From NCBI GenBank assembly GCA_964459465.1, contig CAYWLR010000001.1:124001-188000 (forward strand): DNA of 64,000 bases. Direction: 5' to 3'. Positions 1 through 9,057 of the stretch are shown in pieces (within the stretch, counting starts at the first letter, position 1; every line of letters begins with the position of its first letter). Origin of the DNA: CALAMC01 sp964459465 (lineage in GTDB: Bacteria; Zixibacteria; MSB-5A5; GN15; PGXB01). The notes below the pieces were generated by a model, which worked only from the letters and a program-made list of their open reading frames with translations, was not told the origin of the DNA and did not search any database. The position numbers and the translations under genes are program-made.

Positions 1-22
1 CATAGGGCTTCATACCTACAAA

Positions 23-547
23 ATGTCCAAAATGCGAGTCTCACTCCTTTGTGATTATACTCCGCCTTTCCGCTTTGTGGCGGAACCGACCGACCGGGCG
101 ATTACTAAAGAAGTCGTCGTGTCGGCGTCGCTTGATGACGTCTGGAATGCTTGGACCACGACCGATGGGGTCAAATCTTTTTTCTCCCCCGATGCCAAAG
201 TCGAATTAAAAATAGGCGGGCCGTATGAAATCTATTTCGATTCGTCGGCGCCTTATGGTTTGCGCGGATCCGAATTCTGCCGAGTGTTGAGTTATCTGCC
301 GAAGAAAATGCTTAGTTTCGAATGGAACGCGCCGCCGTCGTTTGCCGAACTGCGGGATACTCACACCATCGTCGTTTTACAATTTGAATCTCTGCCGGAA
401 AATCAGGTCAAAGTTACATTGACCCATCATGGCTGGGGCAAGAAAGAGAGTTGGCAAAAAGTATATGAATATTTCGATAAAGCCTGGGCCTATGTATTGA
501 GCAATTTCGAAAAACGATTCAAAGACGGCCCATTCCAATGGAAATGA
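23..547 (+). CDS. AHSA1/SRPBCC-domain protein
   Basis: A 174-residue protein whose residues 27-165 fit the START-like AHSA1 (activator of Hsp90 ATPase homologue 1-like) fold. The opening IT-KEVVVSASLDDVWNAWTT stretch, the following F(F/S)PDAKVELKIGGPYEIYF segment and the late HHGWGKKE piece are typical of this family of small-molecule or polypeptide binding proteins. No catalytic role can be assigned. The reading frame stays open to the left edge of the window, so the true start may lie upstream; the homologous part begins only at about residue 25. A short hairpin with a T-run follows directly after the stop. Confidence 0.8.
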   Translation: MSKMRVSLLCDYTPPFRFVAEPTDRAITKEVVVSASLDDVWNAWTTTDGVKSFFSPDAKVELKIGGPYEIYFDSSAPYGLRGSEFCRVLSYLPKKMLSFEWNAPPSFAELRDTHTIVVLQFESLPENQVKVTLTHHGWGKKESWQKVYEYFDKAWAYVLSNFEKRFKDGPFQWK

Positions 548-565
548 CAAAATAATAGAAAGACC

Positions 566-589
566 CGCCGTATCGGCGAGCCTTTTTTA
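566..589 (+). terminator. hairpin plus T-run after AHSA1 gene
   Basis: Inverted repeat CGCCG (566-570) / CGGCG (574-578) with a three-base loop, followed by CC and six T residues. The stem is short, but the placement between a plus-strand stop and the convergent mscS gene fits a terminator. Confidence 0.5.
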
Positions 590-610
590 TAAAAGGGTAT
601 CCCTCCGATT

Positions 611-1435
611 CTAGGCCGCTTTTTCGGAAATTGCCTCATGCATATGGATATCCCGCTGTGGATAGGGGATACTTATGCCCTGTTCATCGAAAGTCAACTT
701 AACCTTCTCGGTAATGTCAAAATAAACGCGCCAGTAATCCGAGGTTTTCGCCCATGGTCTGACGACAAAATTCACCGAGCTGTCGGCCAATTCGGAAACC
801 GCCACGACGGGGGCGGGCTCCTTCAGGACGCGTTCGTCTTCGGCGAGGATTCGTTCCAGAATCTTTTTGGCCTTTTTGATATCGTCATCGTAGCTGATTC
901 CGAAGACGAGGTCGATCCGCCGCGTCTCGTTGGCCGAGTAATTGGTGATATTGCCGCCGGTGACACCGCTGTTGGGGACGATAATCATTTTGTTGTCGGG
1001 GGTTTTCAGCACTGTGTTAAAAATCTGAATGGCGTCGACCGTGCCTACCGTTCCTGCAATTTCGACAAAATCGCCCGTCTTGAACGGGCGGAAAATTATA
1101 AGCATCACGCCCGACGCGAAGTTCGCCAGAGAACCCTGTAAAGCAAAGCCGATTGCCAGACCGGCGGCGCCAATGACGGCGATAAAAGATGTCGTTTCCA
1201 CCCCCAGTGTATTAACCGCCGCGAGTATGACAAAAATCAACAGCCCGATACGGGTCAAGCTCATGATAAATTTGGTCAGCGTTTCGTCGGTACCGGCTCC
1301 ACGCAATAGGCGACCCACCATTTTTGCGAGGAAACCCACGATAATGCGCCCGACCACCAGTATAACAATGGCCCCAACAACCTTGAGACCATAGGCGGCC
1401 AGCCATTCCATGAACAGGTTGGTCAAATGTTCCAT
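611..1435 (-). CDS. mscS: small-conductance mechanosensitive channel, MscS family
   Basis: A 274-residue inner-membrane channel of the size of E. coli MscS. It should gate a large pore under membrane tension and release solutes on hypo-osmotic shock. Three N-terminal membrane spans (about 15-38, 57-77, 82-105) are followed by the hallmark pore helix GAAGLAIGFALQGSLANFAS (about 89-108) and the beta domain motif FRPFKTGDFVEIAGTVGTV, with VPNSGVTGGNITNYS further on. The soluble C-terminal vestibule is complete. An AGAAAGG-like ribosome site precedes the start on the minus strand (AGAAAGGCAGACAA-ATG). It stands alone, convergent with the AHSA1 gene. Confidence 0.96.
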   Translation of the reverse strand: MEHLTNLFMEWLAAYGLKVVGAIVILVVGRIIVGFLAKMVGRLLRGAGTDETLTKFIMSLTRIGLLIFVILAAVNTLGVETTSFIAVIGAAGLAIGFALQGSLANFASGVMLIIFRPFKTGDFVEIAGTVGTVDAIQIFNTVLKTPDNKMIIVPNSGVTGGNITNYSANETRRIDLVFGISYDDDIKKAKKILERILAEDERVLKEPAPVVAVSELADSSVNFVVRPWAKTSDYWRVYFDITEKVKLTFDEQGISIPYPQRDIHMHEAISEKAA

Positions 1436-1569
1436 TTGTCTGCCTTTCTATTGTTGTTATTAAAATGTCTCAATTCTCCAAACCCCGTCGAATCCATGGA
1501 AAATCGATACCGGGTCGGAAACGCAGGTATTCATATATTCAATTATACTATCGACCATCGAATGCAGGA

Positions 1570-2109
1570 TCAGATTTCTATATCATGCATACTTATACTT
1601 TCCCTGACGCGGGCCAGAAATTCCAATACTGGCTCTTCGGCGTAATCTGGATAGGTCCAGGGCAGCGCTATAAATTTCTTATTTTTATACATAAGCGTTA
1701 TTTCGGCGAATATTCCGTCGCGCAGATAAATGCGATGCGCGAAATCCTTGGTCGAAGCCAGTGTCAGATTGGCCAGGGTCAGAAGGCCGGGGTCAAGGTT
1801 GACGGTCCTGAAAAAATAATCACCCGATTTTTCGCCGAATTTCTCCTCGAGACGATTGGTCCAGATTTTAATATCGGCCAGCTCCGAGCGGTCAACCGGA
1901 TTTGCAAACGAAAAGAATTTACGCTTCAGATTATCGCCCATCTCTTCCCGATAATAGCTGGTATGCAAAAAATCCATTTCATCGGTCTCGAATTCCACCC
2001 GCCCGTATTTCTTTTCAATCAGATTCACCGCCTCGATTAGATTCCCGATGTTGGAATACAAAGCCGAAACGATCATTTTCCCCGGTAACGGTGTTTTAAT
2101 TCTTCCCAA
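1570..2109 (-). CDS. DUF4416 family protein
   Basis: A 179-residue soluble protein matching the DUF4416 family as I remember it (N-terminal KMIVSALYS, FETDEMDFLHTSYYREEMGD, FFSFANPVDRSELADIK, NLDPGLLTLANLTLASTKD, RIYLRDGIFAEITL, WTYPDY). Members are widespread in Deltaproteobacteria and FCB bacteria and have no established function. It starts 5 bp after the stop of the upstream QueG-like gene on the same strand, so the two are very likely co-transcribed. Acidic and aromatic residues are strongly conserved, suggesting an enzyme or a nucleotide-binding role, but this is inference. Confidence 0.85.
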   Translation of the reverse strand: MGRIKTPLPGKMIVSALYSNIGNLIEAVNLIEKKYGRVEFETDEMDFLHTSYYREEMGDNLKRKFFSFANPVDRSELADIKIWTNRLEEKFGEKSGDYFFRTVNLDPGLLTLANLTLASTKDFAHRIYLRDGIFAEITLMYKNKKFIALPWTYPDYAEEPVLEFLARVRESISMHDIEI

Positions 2110-2114
2110 GATAT

Positions 2115-2798
2115 TTATCTCCTCGTTCTTTGACCGTTACATACTTTCAAACACAAGCCGCAGATATGATGACCCATATCCTCCATACACGCGAACCCAT
2201 GGACCCGGGTATAACATGCCTCGAGATTAAAATCAGCGATGTCCTCGGCGATGGCTTGGGCCGGGCAAACCTCAATACATGCTCGGCACTGGCCGCAATT
2301 ATCCCGGCATATAGTATCCGCTTCGAGTTCAACATCGGTCAGGACCGTGACCAGGCGGTACTGCGAGCCGTACACCGGATTAACCAGCAGGTTGTTGCGA
2401 CCACGCCAGCCCAGTCCGGCCTTGTACGCTATTTCCCGGTGCGACAGGTGTGCCCGCATCGGCTTCCAGCTTATCATCTGCGAGGCCGGAATCGGCAGCG
2501 CCCGCGCCCCCTCCTGCTGCAAATATGTTGATATTCGAAAGGCGACATCGTTTAGAGTATTATTCACCTGTATATAGTGCGCCTTGTATATCTGGTTGGG
2601 GCGGTCGCGAAGAGTTTCGAGAACCGCTTCCGACAGCGATGCGCCGACGGCAATGCCGGTATTCAGATTTTCAGCAACCCGCCGTAATTCATGATGGAAA
2701 TGTCCGCGCAACTCGTCGAGACGACAGACGCCCGCATCCGCCGCCCCGGCGCTTTTGGCCAGAAATTTTATATGCTGTTTTATGGCCGCTATGTCCAT
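2115..2798 (-). CDS. QueG-like 4Fe-4S double-cluster protein
   Basis: Related to epoxyqueuosine reductase-type iron-sulfur proteins. The C-terminal half carries a ferredoxin motif CGQCRACIEVCP and a second CGLCLKVCN motif, together able to bind two 4Fe-4S clusters; the N-terminal half (KAGLGWRGRNNLLVNPVYGSQYRL) is the QueG-like part. It is clearly shorter than real QueG (about 230 versus 350 or more residues) and lacks the C-terminal HEAT-like region, so a tRNA-modifying role should not be assumed. I chose the ATG at 2798 because the protein then begins MDIAAIKQHIKFLAKSAGA, like the family; a longer reading from a TTG at 2834 is possible. It is followed 5 bp later by the DUF4416 gene. Confidence 0.8.
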   Translation of the reverse strand: MDIAAIKQHIKFLAKSAGAADAGVCRLDELRGHFHHELRRVAENLNTGIAVGASLSEAVLETLRDRPNQIYKAHYIQVNNTLNDVAFRISTYLQQEGARALPIPASQMISWKPMRAHLSHREIAYKAGLGWRGRNNLLVNPVYGSQYRLVTVLTDVELEADTICRDNCGQCRACIEVCPAQAIAEDIADFNLEACYTRVHGFACMEDMGHHICGLCLKVCNGQRTRR

Positions 2799-2915
2799 TA
2801 TTTGAATAAAATGAAAATAACCCGTCAAAATCAAACATAATCGTAATGTATAATTCTATCCCGTTTTAGTAATTGACCTTTATAAAAAAATTTTTATAAT
2901 AACAGGGGAGACAAG

Positions 2916-5894
2916 ATGGTATGTCCGGCCAAACGATTTTTCGCGGGCACGGCATATTTTAATAAATTGGATACCGCCATGAATTATCGTTGCACCACGT
3001 TTTTCTTTTTAGTTTTTTTCATAATTATTTCTATCCAACCGGCTTACACATCAATTCATCCCGACCTCTTAATGAGCATGAATGGACTCGATGACCGAGG
3101 CATGATTGATGTCATCATCGTCGTTTCCGGAGGAATTGCTCCGGATCGGTGGCGGGAAGAGTTAAAATCCCTGAAATCAAATACTCAAAGACATGCTCTG
3201 GCCATGACCCGCCTGCAGAATGCCGCCGTCACCGCCCAGGCCAGCCTCATTGATTATCTGGACAGTCTTCGTAATGCCGGTAAGGCCTCGCATATTAAAT
3301 CGTACTGGATAATGAATGCCGTCAAAGCCCGTCTGACCACTGATGAAATTTATAAAATATCAATGCGCTCCGACGTTTTGGAAATCAGGTCAATCCCCAA
3401 AGTGGAACCGATTGCGCCGGTTGACGATTTTCCCCAAATCTCGACCGACCGGCACAGTGCGTACGCTGAAAGCAATCTTGTTTATGTGGGAGCCGACTCC
3501 GCTTGGAAAATGGGCCTGACCGGGCGTGGTCGAATTGTCGCCAATTATGACATTTCCGGTGTCGATGGTTATCATCCGGCGCTATATAATAATTGGAAAG
3601 GACATGACGGCGATACCATGGCGGCCTTCTATGCCCGTGATGATACCGTCATGTTTCCGACGGCGGGATATTATCACGGGACGCACACCACCGGCATTAT
3701 GGTTGGCCACGACGATATTACCGGTGATACGGTCGGGATTGCCCCCGACGCCCGCTGGATCGCGGCGGCGGTTTCGAACATCCTCGATGCTTATCAATGG
3801 CTTGCCGACCCCGACGGTAATCCCAACACGACGGCCGATGTTCCTGATGTCATAAACAACAGCTGGGGTTGGACCGGCGACTGCCTCGACTGGCTCTGGG
3901 AAGCCATCGACAACACCGAAGCTATGGGGATCGTCAATATCTTCTCGGCCGGCAATGAAGGCGGCCAGTCACTGTCCATCCGCTCGCCCGCCGATAGGGC
4001 CGTGGATTCTCTGAACACCTTTGCCGTCGGCGCCGTCCATCATGTTACCGGTTTGATTACTCATTTTTCGTCGCGGGGACCATCCACCTGTGATTCAATT
4101 TCGATTAAACCGAATATCGTCGCACCCGGTGGCGAAATCAGGTCATGTGAACCGGGCGGATTGTACTCCGTCCACGGCGGGACATCAATGTCTGCGCCCC
4201 ACGTGGCCGGGGCGGTGGCGATACTAAGACAATATGCTCCCGAAGCTACGGCGGAACAAATCAAGAATGCTCTCTTAATGGGGGCCGCTCCGACCGGTGA
4301 ACCGTATCCCAACAATGCCTATGGCTGGGGCGTTCTTGATGTTGCCGGGGCATTACAATACTTGCAGGATATGCTGTCACCCGATTTGCGCATGGCCCGA
4401 TTCGCCTATGATACTGTCAACCCCGGGCAGGAAATGACGATTCATTTATCGGTGACCAACCATGCCTGCGACGTCGATTCCGTCTGGATGCAATTCGCTA
4501 ATGACTGGCCCGGCCTGAATGTCCTGACCGACTCGTTCTATCTGGGATATATCGGCTATTTTGATACGGTTGCCACCGACGAGTCGGTACGCATTATCAC
4601 CGATGATACGCTTTTTCCGGGAACCGTTATTCGCGGAACGTGCCATCTGCATGGTGCCCGTTGTTATCACAAGGAAGTTGAATTTCTGATACAATCCGGT
4701 TTTGCCCCCGACTCGACCTATTATACACATCAATCTGAAAACTTGCGTTTTACCGTATCCAATTTCGGCCAGTATGGCTTCGGGTCCGGTTCCATACAGC
4801 CACTCGGCTACGGCGGCTTTGCCTATGGCGATACATCCGTCAACAACCTTTACGAGGCGGCCCTTATATTCGGTCGCTCCCCGGTTCATGTATCCGACGG
4901 TTCGACCAACCCCGATGACGAATTCGAACGTGACTTCCGGATTGGCGTCGGAGGCGAAATGGTTGTTTCGCTTCCCGGGCAATTCGCCGACCAGGAAACG
5001 TACTCGTACTTCGATGACGGTTATGCCGCAAACCCGATCGGCGTCATGATCAAACAGCGCACCTTCAGCTGGAACGATTTTCCCGACAATCATTTCGTCG
5101 TGCTGGAATACTCTTTCGAAAATCAAAGCGGCGCTCTTCTGACCGATTTTTATATCGGCCTGTATTTCGATTGGATGTATTACCGATGGCATGATGCCTA
5201 TATCGAAGGCCACTTTTCGACAGGTGAAAATTTGGGATACGTCTTTCGCAATTACACTCCCACCGCCGATTCATCGTGGTACCGTGGAGTTTCCGTTATC
5301 AATTTCGAAGGTGCCCGGTCATACCGAGTCTTTAAACGCGATATCTGGAATCGCCACGGCTTTTCCGATGAAGCCAAATTCGGATTTCTTTCCGGTGGTT
5401 TGGTCGATACTTGTCTGTCCGCGGAATTCAATCAGGATATTGCCCATATTATCGCCACCGGCCCATTTACTTTGTTACCGGGCGAGTCCGATACCGCCGT
5501 TTTTACCGTCATCGGGGCCAATTATCTCAACCATCTGCGCTCCAGCGCCATCCGCGCCCGCAATAAATATTTCCTGGCTACCGGCCTGGAGGACGAATTG
5601 GCCGGGACTTTGCCGAATCAGTTCTATCTGGCTCAAAACTACCCCAATCCGTTCAATGCCTCGACCGTTATCGGCTATAACCTGCCGTATCGCACTTCGG
5701 TTGAACTATCTATCTACAATATTCTCGGGCGTAAAGTGCGGACCATTGTCGATGAAGAAAAGGCCGCCGGGTTGCATACGGCTGATTGGGACGGCCGTGA
5801 CGATTCCGGCCTTGAAACGGCCAGCGGATTATATTTTTGCCGTCTCAAGGCGGGTGATTGTATCCAGAGTGAAAAAATGCTGTTGCTGAAATGA
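2916..5894 (+). CDS. secreted subtilisin-like (S8) protease with C-terminal sorting domain
   Basis: A 992-residue extracellular protease. The catalytic triad is readable: Asp212 in NYDISGVDGYHPAL, His254 in YYHGTHTTGIM, Ser424 in GGTSMSAPHVAGA, with the oxyanion Asn in NNSWGW. The Asp motif has one more residue than the usual D-T/S-G. After the peptidase domain come several hundred residues of beta-rich sequence and a C-terminal FlgD-like domain starting AQNYPNPFNASTVIGY and ending KMLLLK, the type found on type IX-exported proteins. A GGGGAG site 5 bp before 2916 supports that start, but the signal peptide (MNYRCTTFFFLVFFIIIS...) begins at Met22 (2979), so either the leader has a long N-region or the start is 2979. 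Single gene between divergent and same-strand neighbours. Confidence 0.93.
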   Translation: MVCPAKRFFAGTAYFNKLDTAMNYRCTTFFFLVFFIIISIQPAYTSIHPDLLMSMNGLDDRGMIDVIIVVSGGIAPDRWREELKSLKSNTQRHALAMTRLQNAAVTAQASLIDYLDSLRNAGKASHIKSYWIMNAVKARLTTDEIYKISMRSDVLEIRSIPKVEPIAPVDDFPQISTDRHSAYAESNLVYVGADSAWKMGLTGRGRIVANYDISGVDGYHPALYNNWKGHDGDTMAAFYARDDTVMFPTAGYYHGTHTTGIMVGHDDITGDTVGIAPDARWIAAAVSNILDAYQWLADPDGNPNTTADVPDVINNSWGWTGDCLDWLWEAIDNTEAMGIVNIFSAGNEGGQSLSIRSPADRAVDSLNTFAVGAVHHVTGLITHFSSRGPSTCDSISIKPNIVAPGGEIRSCEPGGLYSVHGGTSMSAPHVAGAVAILRQYAPEATAEQIKNALLMGAAPTGEPYPNNAYGWGVLDVAGALQYLQDMLSPDLRMARFAYDTVNPGQEMTIHLSVTNHACDVDSVWMQFANDWPGLNVLTDSFYLGYIGYFDTVATDESVRIITDDTLFPGTVIRGTCHLHGARCYHKEVEFLIQSGFAPDSTYYTHQSENLRFTVSNFGQYGFGSGSIQPLGYGGFAYGDTSVNNLYEAALIFGRSPVHVSDGSTNPDDEFERDFRIGVGGEMVVSLPGQFADQETYSYFDDGYAANPIGVMIKQRTFSWNDFPDNHFVVLEYSFENQSGALLTDFYIGLYFDWMYYRWHDAYIEGHFSTGENLGYVFRNYTPTADSSWYRGVSVINFEGARSYRVFKRDIWNRHGFSDEAKFGFLSGGLVDTCLSAEFNQDIAHIIATGPFTLLPGESDTAVFTVIGANYLNHLRSSAIRARNKYFLATGLEDELAGTLPNQFYLAQNYPNPFNASTVIGYNLPYRTSVELSIYNILGRKVRTIVDEEKAAGLHTADWDGRDDSGLETASGLYFCRLKAGDCIQSEKMLLLK

Positions 5895-5939
5895 TCTTGG
5901 CTGTCATATCCGCATAATTTGTTTCAACTTAGATTCCAT

Positions 5940-5968
5940 TTGCTAAAAAGTGGATATGTCGGTATATT
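5940..5968 (+). promoter_or_regulatory. candidate promoter of hutU
   Basis: TTGCTA (5940-5945), 17 bp spacer, TATATT (5963-5968), followed by a GGAGG ribosome site (5981-5985) in front of the hutU ATG at 5995. Pattern-based call only. Confidence 0.5.
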
Positions 5969-5994
5969 TGCGTCTTTAATGGAGGACAATAATC

Positions 5995-7647
5995 ATGAAA
6001 TATAAGCCGCTTAAGGCCGCCCGCGGTAACAAGCTCACCTGCAAAGGCTGGCCACAGGAAGCCGCCTTCAGGATGATCAATAATAACCTCGACGAAGAAG
6101 TCGCTGAAAAACCCAAAGAGCTGATTATCTATGGCGGCATCGGTAAAGCCGCCCGCAATTGGGATTGCTACGCCGCCATTGTTAAATCACTCAAGACGCT
6201 CGGCGACGATGAAACGCTTCTGGTCCAGTCGGGCAAGCCGGTTGGCGTTTTTCAAACTCATGATTATGCCCCCCGCGTATTAATCGCCAATAGCAACCTC
6301 GTCCCCAAATGGGCCACCTGGGAAAAATTCCGCCAGCTCGACAAGCTGGGCCTGATTATGTTCGGCCAGATGACTGCCGGAAGCTGGATTTATATCGGCA
6401 CCCAGGGAATCGTGCAGGGAACCTACGAAACCTTTGTTTCGGTAGCCCAGAAGCACTTTGGGGGAAATCTGTCCGGGCGATGGATTTTAACCGGTGGCAT
6501 GGGCGGTATGGGTGGAGCCCAGCCTTTGGCCGGAACTATGGCCGGGGCCTCGATTCTGGTGGTCGAAGCCGATGAGGATCGCATCAACCGGCGGGTCAAA
6601 ATCGGCTATTGTGATGTCAAGGTCAAAACGCTCGATAAAGCGCTCAAGATGATAAAAGACAGTACTAAAGACAATAAACCGCTATCAATCGGGCTGGTTG
6701 GCAATTGTGCCGAAATTTTCCCAGAAATTTTCCGCCGCGGAATTATCCCGGATATCGTCACCGACCAGACTTCCGCTCATGATGAACTCAATGGCTATAT
6801 CCCGGAAGGCCTGACGGTTACGGAGGCGGCCAAACTGCGCAAAAAAAACCCGCGCGAATACATGGATCGAGCTTTTGATTCAATGGTCAAACATTGTGCG
6901 GCCATGATTAAATTTATGCGAGCCGGTTCGATCGTATTCGATTATGGTAATAATCTTCGCGGCCAGGCCGAAAAGGGCGGTCTTAAAGAAGCCTTTTCAT
7001 TCCCCGGTTTTGTCCCGGAGTACATCCGCCCCCTTTTCTGTGAAGGCAAAGGCCCGTTTCGCTGGGTGGCCCTGTCAGGTGACCCGGCCGATATTCACGC
7101 CACCGACGAAGTCATCCTGAAAGAGTTCAAGTACAACAAGCCGCTGTGCAACTGGATTAAAATGGCCCAGGCCAAAGTCCCGTTTCAGGGGCTTCCGGCC
7201 CGGATTTGCTGGCTGGGTTATGGTGAACGCGCCCGCTTCGGAGATATTATCAACACAATGGTGGCCAAAGGCAAAATATCTGCCCCCATTGTCATTGGTC
7301 GCGACCACCTCGATTGCGGTTCGGTGGCCTCACCCTACCGGGAGACGGAAGGGATGAAGGACGGCTCCGATGCCATCGCCGACTGGCCGCTCTTAAACGG
7401 GCTGTTGAATGCTATCTCCGGCGCTTCCTGGGTCTCGATTCATCACGGGGGCGGAGTCGGCATGGGCAATGCCATACACGCCGGGATGGTGATATGCGCC
7501 GATGGTTCAAACAATATGAAAATAAGGCTGGAACGCGTCCTGACCAACGACCCCGGAATCGGGGTGGCCCGTCACGCCGACGCCGGATATAAAGAAGCAA
7601 TGAAATTCGCCCGGGATCATAAAATAAAAATCCCGATGCTTAAATAA
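5995..7647 (+). CDS. hutU: urocanate hydratase
   Basis: A 550-residue cytoplasmic NAD-dependent enzyme that converts urocanate to imidazolonepropionate, step two of histidine degradation. Full length for the family. The glycine-rich NAD-binding signature GGMGGMGGAQPLAGTMAG is intact, as is the active-site segment DHLDCGSVASPYRETEGMKD, which holds the conserved Cys, and the late WVSIHHGGGVGMGNAIHAG motif. A GGAGG site lies 9 bp upstream of the ATG. The next gene, hutI, performs the following step, but hutH (histidine ammonia-lyase) and a formiminoglutamate-processing gene are not in the window. Confidence 0.98.
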   Translation: MKYKPLKAARGNKLTCKGWPQEAAFRMINNNLDEEVAEKPKELIIYGGIGKAARNWDCYAAIVKSLKTLGDDETLLVQSGKPVGVFQTHDYAPRVLIANSNLVPKWATWEKFRQLDKLGLIMFGQMTAGSWIYIGTQGIVQGTYETFVSVAQKHFGGNLSGRWILTGGMGGMGGAQPLAGTMAGASILVVEADEDRINRRVKIGYCDVKVKTLDKALKMIKDSTKDNKPLSIGLVGNCAEIFPEIFRRGIIPDIVTDQTSAHDELNGYIPEGLTVTEAAKLRKKNPREYMDRAFDSMVKHCAAMIKFMRAGSIVFDYGNNLRGQAEKGGLKEAFSFPGFVPEYIRPLFCEGKGPFRWVALSGDPADIHATDEVILKEFKYNKPLCNWIKMAQAKVPFQGLPARICWLGYGERARFGDIINTMVAKGKISAPIVIGRDHLDCGSVASPYRETEGMKDGSDAIADWPLLNGLLNAISGASWVSIHHGGGVGMGNAIHAGMVICADGSNNMKIRLERVLTNDPGIGVARHADAGYKEAMKFARDHKIKIPMLK

Positions 7648-7680
7648 TAGATGAGATGGCGACGGATTATCCATCTATTA
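7645..7680 (+). terminator. AT-rich hairpin after hutU
   Basis: TAATAGATG (7645-7653) pairs perfectly with CATCTATTA (7672-7680) across an 18-base loop and is followed by TTGTTTATG. It overlaps the hutU stop. The stem is AT-rich, so it may be a weak terminator. Confidence 0.4.
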
Positions 7681-7713
7681 TTGTTTATGTAAATAGATAA
7701 ATTTGATTCGGGA

Positions 7714-7741
7714 TTGACGCATAAAGCTGGATTCATATATT
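7714..7741 (+). promoter_or_regulatory. candidate promoter of hutI (leaderless?)
   Basis: TTGACG (7714-7719), 16 bp spacer, TATATT (7736-7741). The hutI ATG is at 7749, only seven bases after the -10 box, and no Shine-Dalgarno sequence is present, so the transcript could start at or next to the initiation codon. Confidence 0.5.
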
Positions 7742-7748
7742 TCTCACC

Positions 7749-9017
7749 ATGGGATTGCAAAAGAAAGCCACATTATTAATCAAGAACATCGGCCAGCTTG
7801 CAACCATGCAGGGGCCGGTTCCTCGCCTGCGTGACCAAATGAAGGACCTGGGCCTGATCGAAGACGGCGGTGTGGCCGTGGCCGGGGAGGAAATTCTGGC
7901 CGTGGGAAAATCGGCCGACGTTGAAGGCAAAGTCGACCTGGCCGAAGGTTGCCATGTTATCGACGCCAGAAAAGCAGTGGTAACGCCCGGTTTAATAGAT
8001 GCTCATACTCATCCTGTTTTTTCGAAGACCCGCGAAACCGAATATGAGATGCGTATCGAGGGAAAAACATATGCCGAAATCGCCCGCGAGGGTGGCGGCA
8101 TTCGGGCTTCAGTTCGTGATTTGCGCGAAACCCGGACGGCCAAACTGGTCGAACAAACCGCCCGTCGTCTTGAAACCATGCTTTCGTTCGGGATTACCAC
8201 AATCGAAGCCAAGTCGGGTTATGGTCTCTCGACCGAGGCCGAAATCAAATCGCTTGAAATAATACAAAATCTGAACGAGACCCGGCCCATCGATTTGATT
8301 TCAACATTTATGGGGGCCCATGAAATCCCCGACGAATACCGCCATAACCGTGATGAATACATTAAATTGATTATCGAAGAAATGATTCCGGCCGTATCCA
8401 AAAATAAGCTGGCCGAATTTTGCGATATATTTTGCGAGACCGAAGTGTTCAGTGTTGCCGAATCTCGAAAAATATTGACAGCGGCCAAAAAAGCCGGGAT
8501 GAAGCTCAAATTGCACGCCGATGAACTATCTTCGACCGGCGGTGCCGAACTGGCCGCCGAACTGGGGGCGGTTTCCGCCGACCACCTCGTTTATATTTCC
8601 GATACCGGAATAAACGCTATCGCCCGCTCGGGAACGGTGGCGGTCCTTCTGCCCGGAACCAGTTTTTCTTTGCGGGGCAATTATGCGCCTGCGCGGAAAA
8701 TGATCGAAAACGGCGTAACCGTGGCGATATCCACCGACTGCAACCCCGGTTCGAGTTTCACCGAATCGTTGCCCCTGATGGTCACTCTGGCGGCCCTGAA
8801 CTACCGGATGACAGCGGCCGAGTCGCTTTCGGCGGTTACCGTTAATGCCGCCTGCGCCGTGGATCGGGCCGGAAAAATCGGCCAGCTGATCGAAGGATTA
8901 CCGGCCGATATCGTCATCTGGGATATGGCCGACCACCGTGAATTGCCATACCATTACGGAGTTAACCTGGCCAAAACCGTGATTAAGCGCGGGAAAATCA
9001 TCGTGGGCTCCGACTAA
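7749..9017 (+). CDS. hutI: imidazolonepropionase
   Basis: A 422-residue amidohydrolase that opens imidazolonepropionate to formiminoglutamate, step three of histidine breakdown. The metal-binding DAHTHPVF motif, the substrate-binding REGGGIRASVRDLRETR region, KSGYGL, KLHADELSSTGGAELAAELG, SADHLVYISDTGI and STDCNPGSSFTESLPLMV segments are all in family order, and the length is normal. No ribosome binding site is visible in front of the ATG. It is separated from hutU by about 100 bp with a candidate terminator and its own candidate promoter, so the two hut genes may be separate transcripts. Confidence 0.97.
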   Translation: MGLQKKATLLIKNIGQLATMQGPVPRLRDQMKDLGLIEDGGVAVAGEEILAVGKSADVEGKVDLAEGCHVIDARKAVVTPGLIDAHTHPVFSKTRETEYEMRIEGKTYAEIAREGGGIRASVRDLRETRTAKLVEQTARRLETMLSFGITTIEAKSGYGLSTEAEIKSLEIIQNLNETRPIDLISTFMGAHEIPDEYRHNRDEYIKLIIEEMIPAVSKNKLAEFCDIFCETEVFSVAESRKILTAAKKAGMKLKLHADELSSTGGAELAAELGAVSADHLVYISDTGINAIARSGTVAVLLPGTSFSLRGNYAPARKMIENGVTVAISTDCNPGSSFTESLPLMVTLAALNYRMTAAESLSAVTVNAACAVDRAGKIGQLIEGLPADIVIWDMADHRELPYHYGVNLAKTVIKRGKIIVGSD

Positions 9018-9057
9018 TCGGGAAACCCGCCCGATATGACGGGTGTTTAAATAGCAG

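Noticed and set aside
638..1141. Long plus-strand frames opposite mscS (638-1141, 1029-1394)
   Set aside because: They lie entirely antisense to a clear MscS gene and have no family-like sequence; typical shadow frames.
4446..5213. 255-codon minus-strand frame inside the S8 protease gene
   Set aside because: Opposite strand of a well-supported coding region, no ribosome site, composition follows the sense codons.
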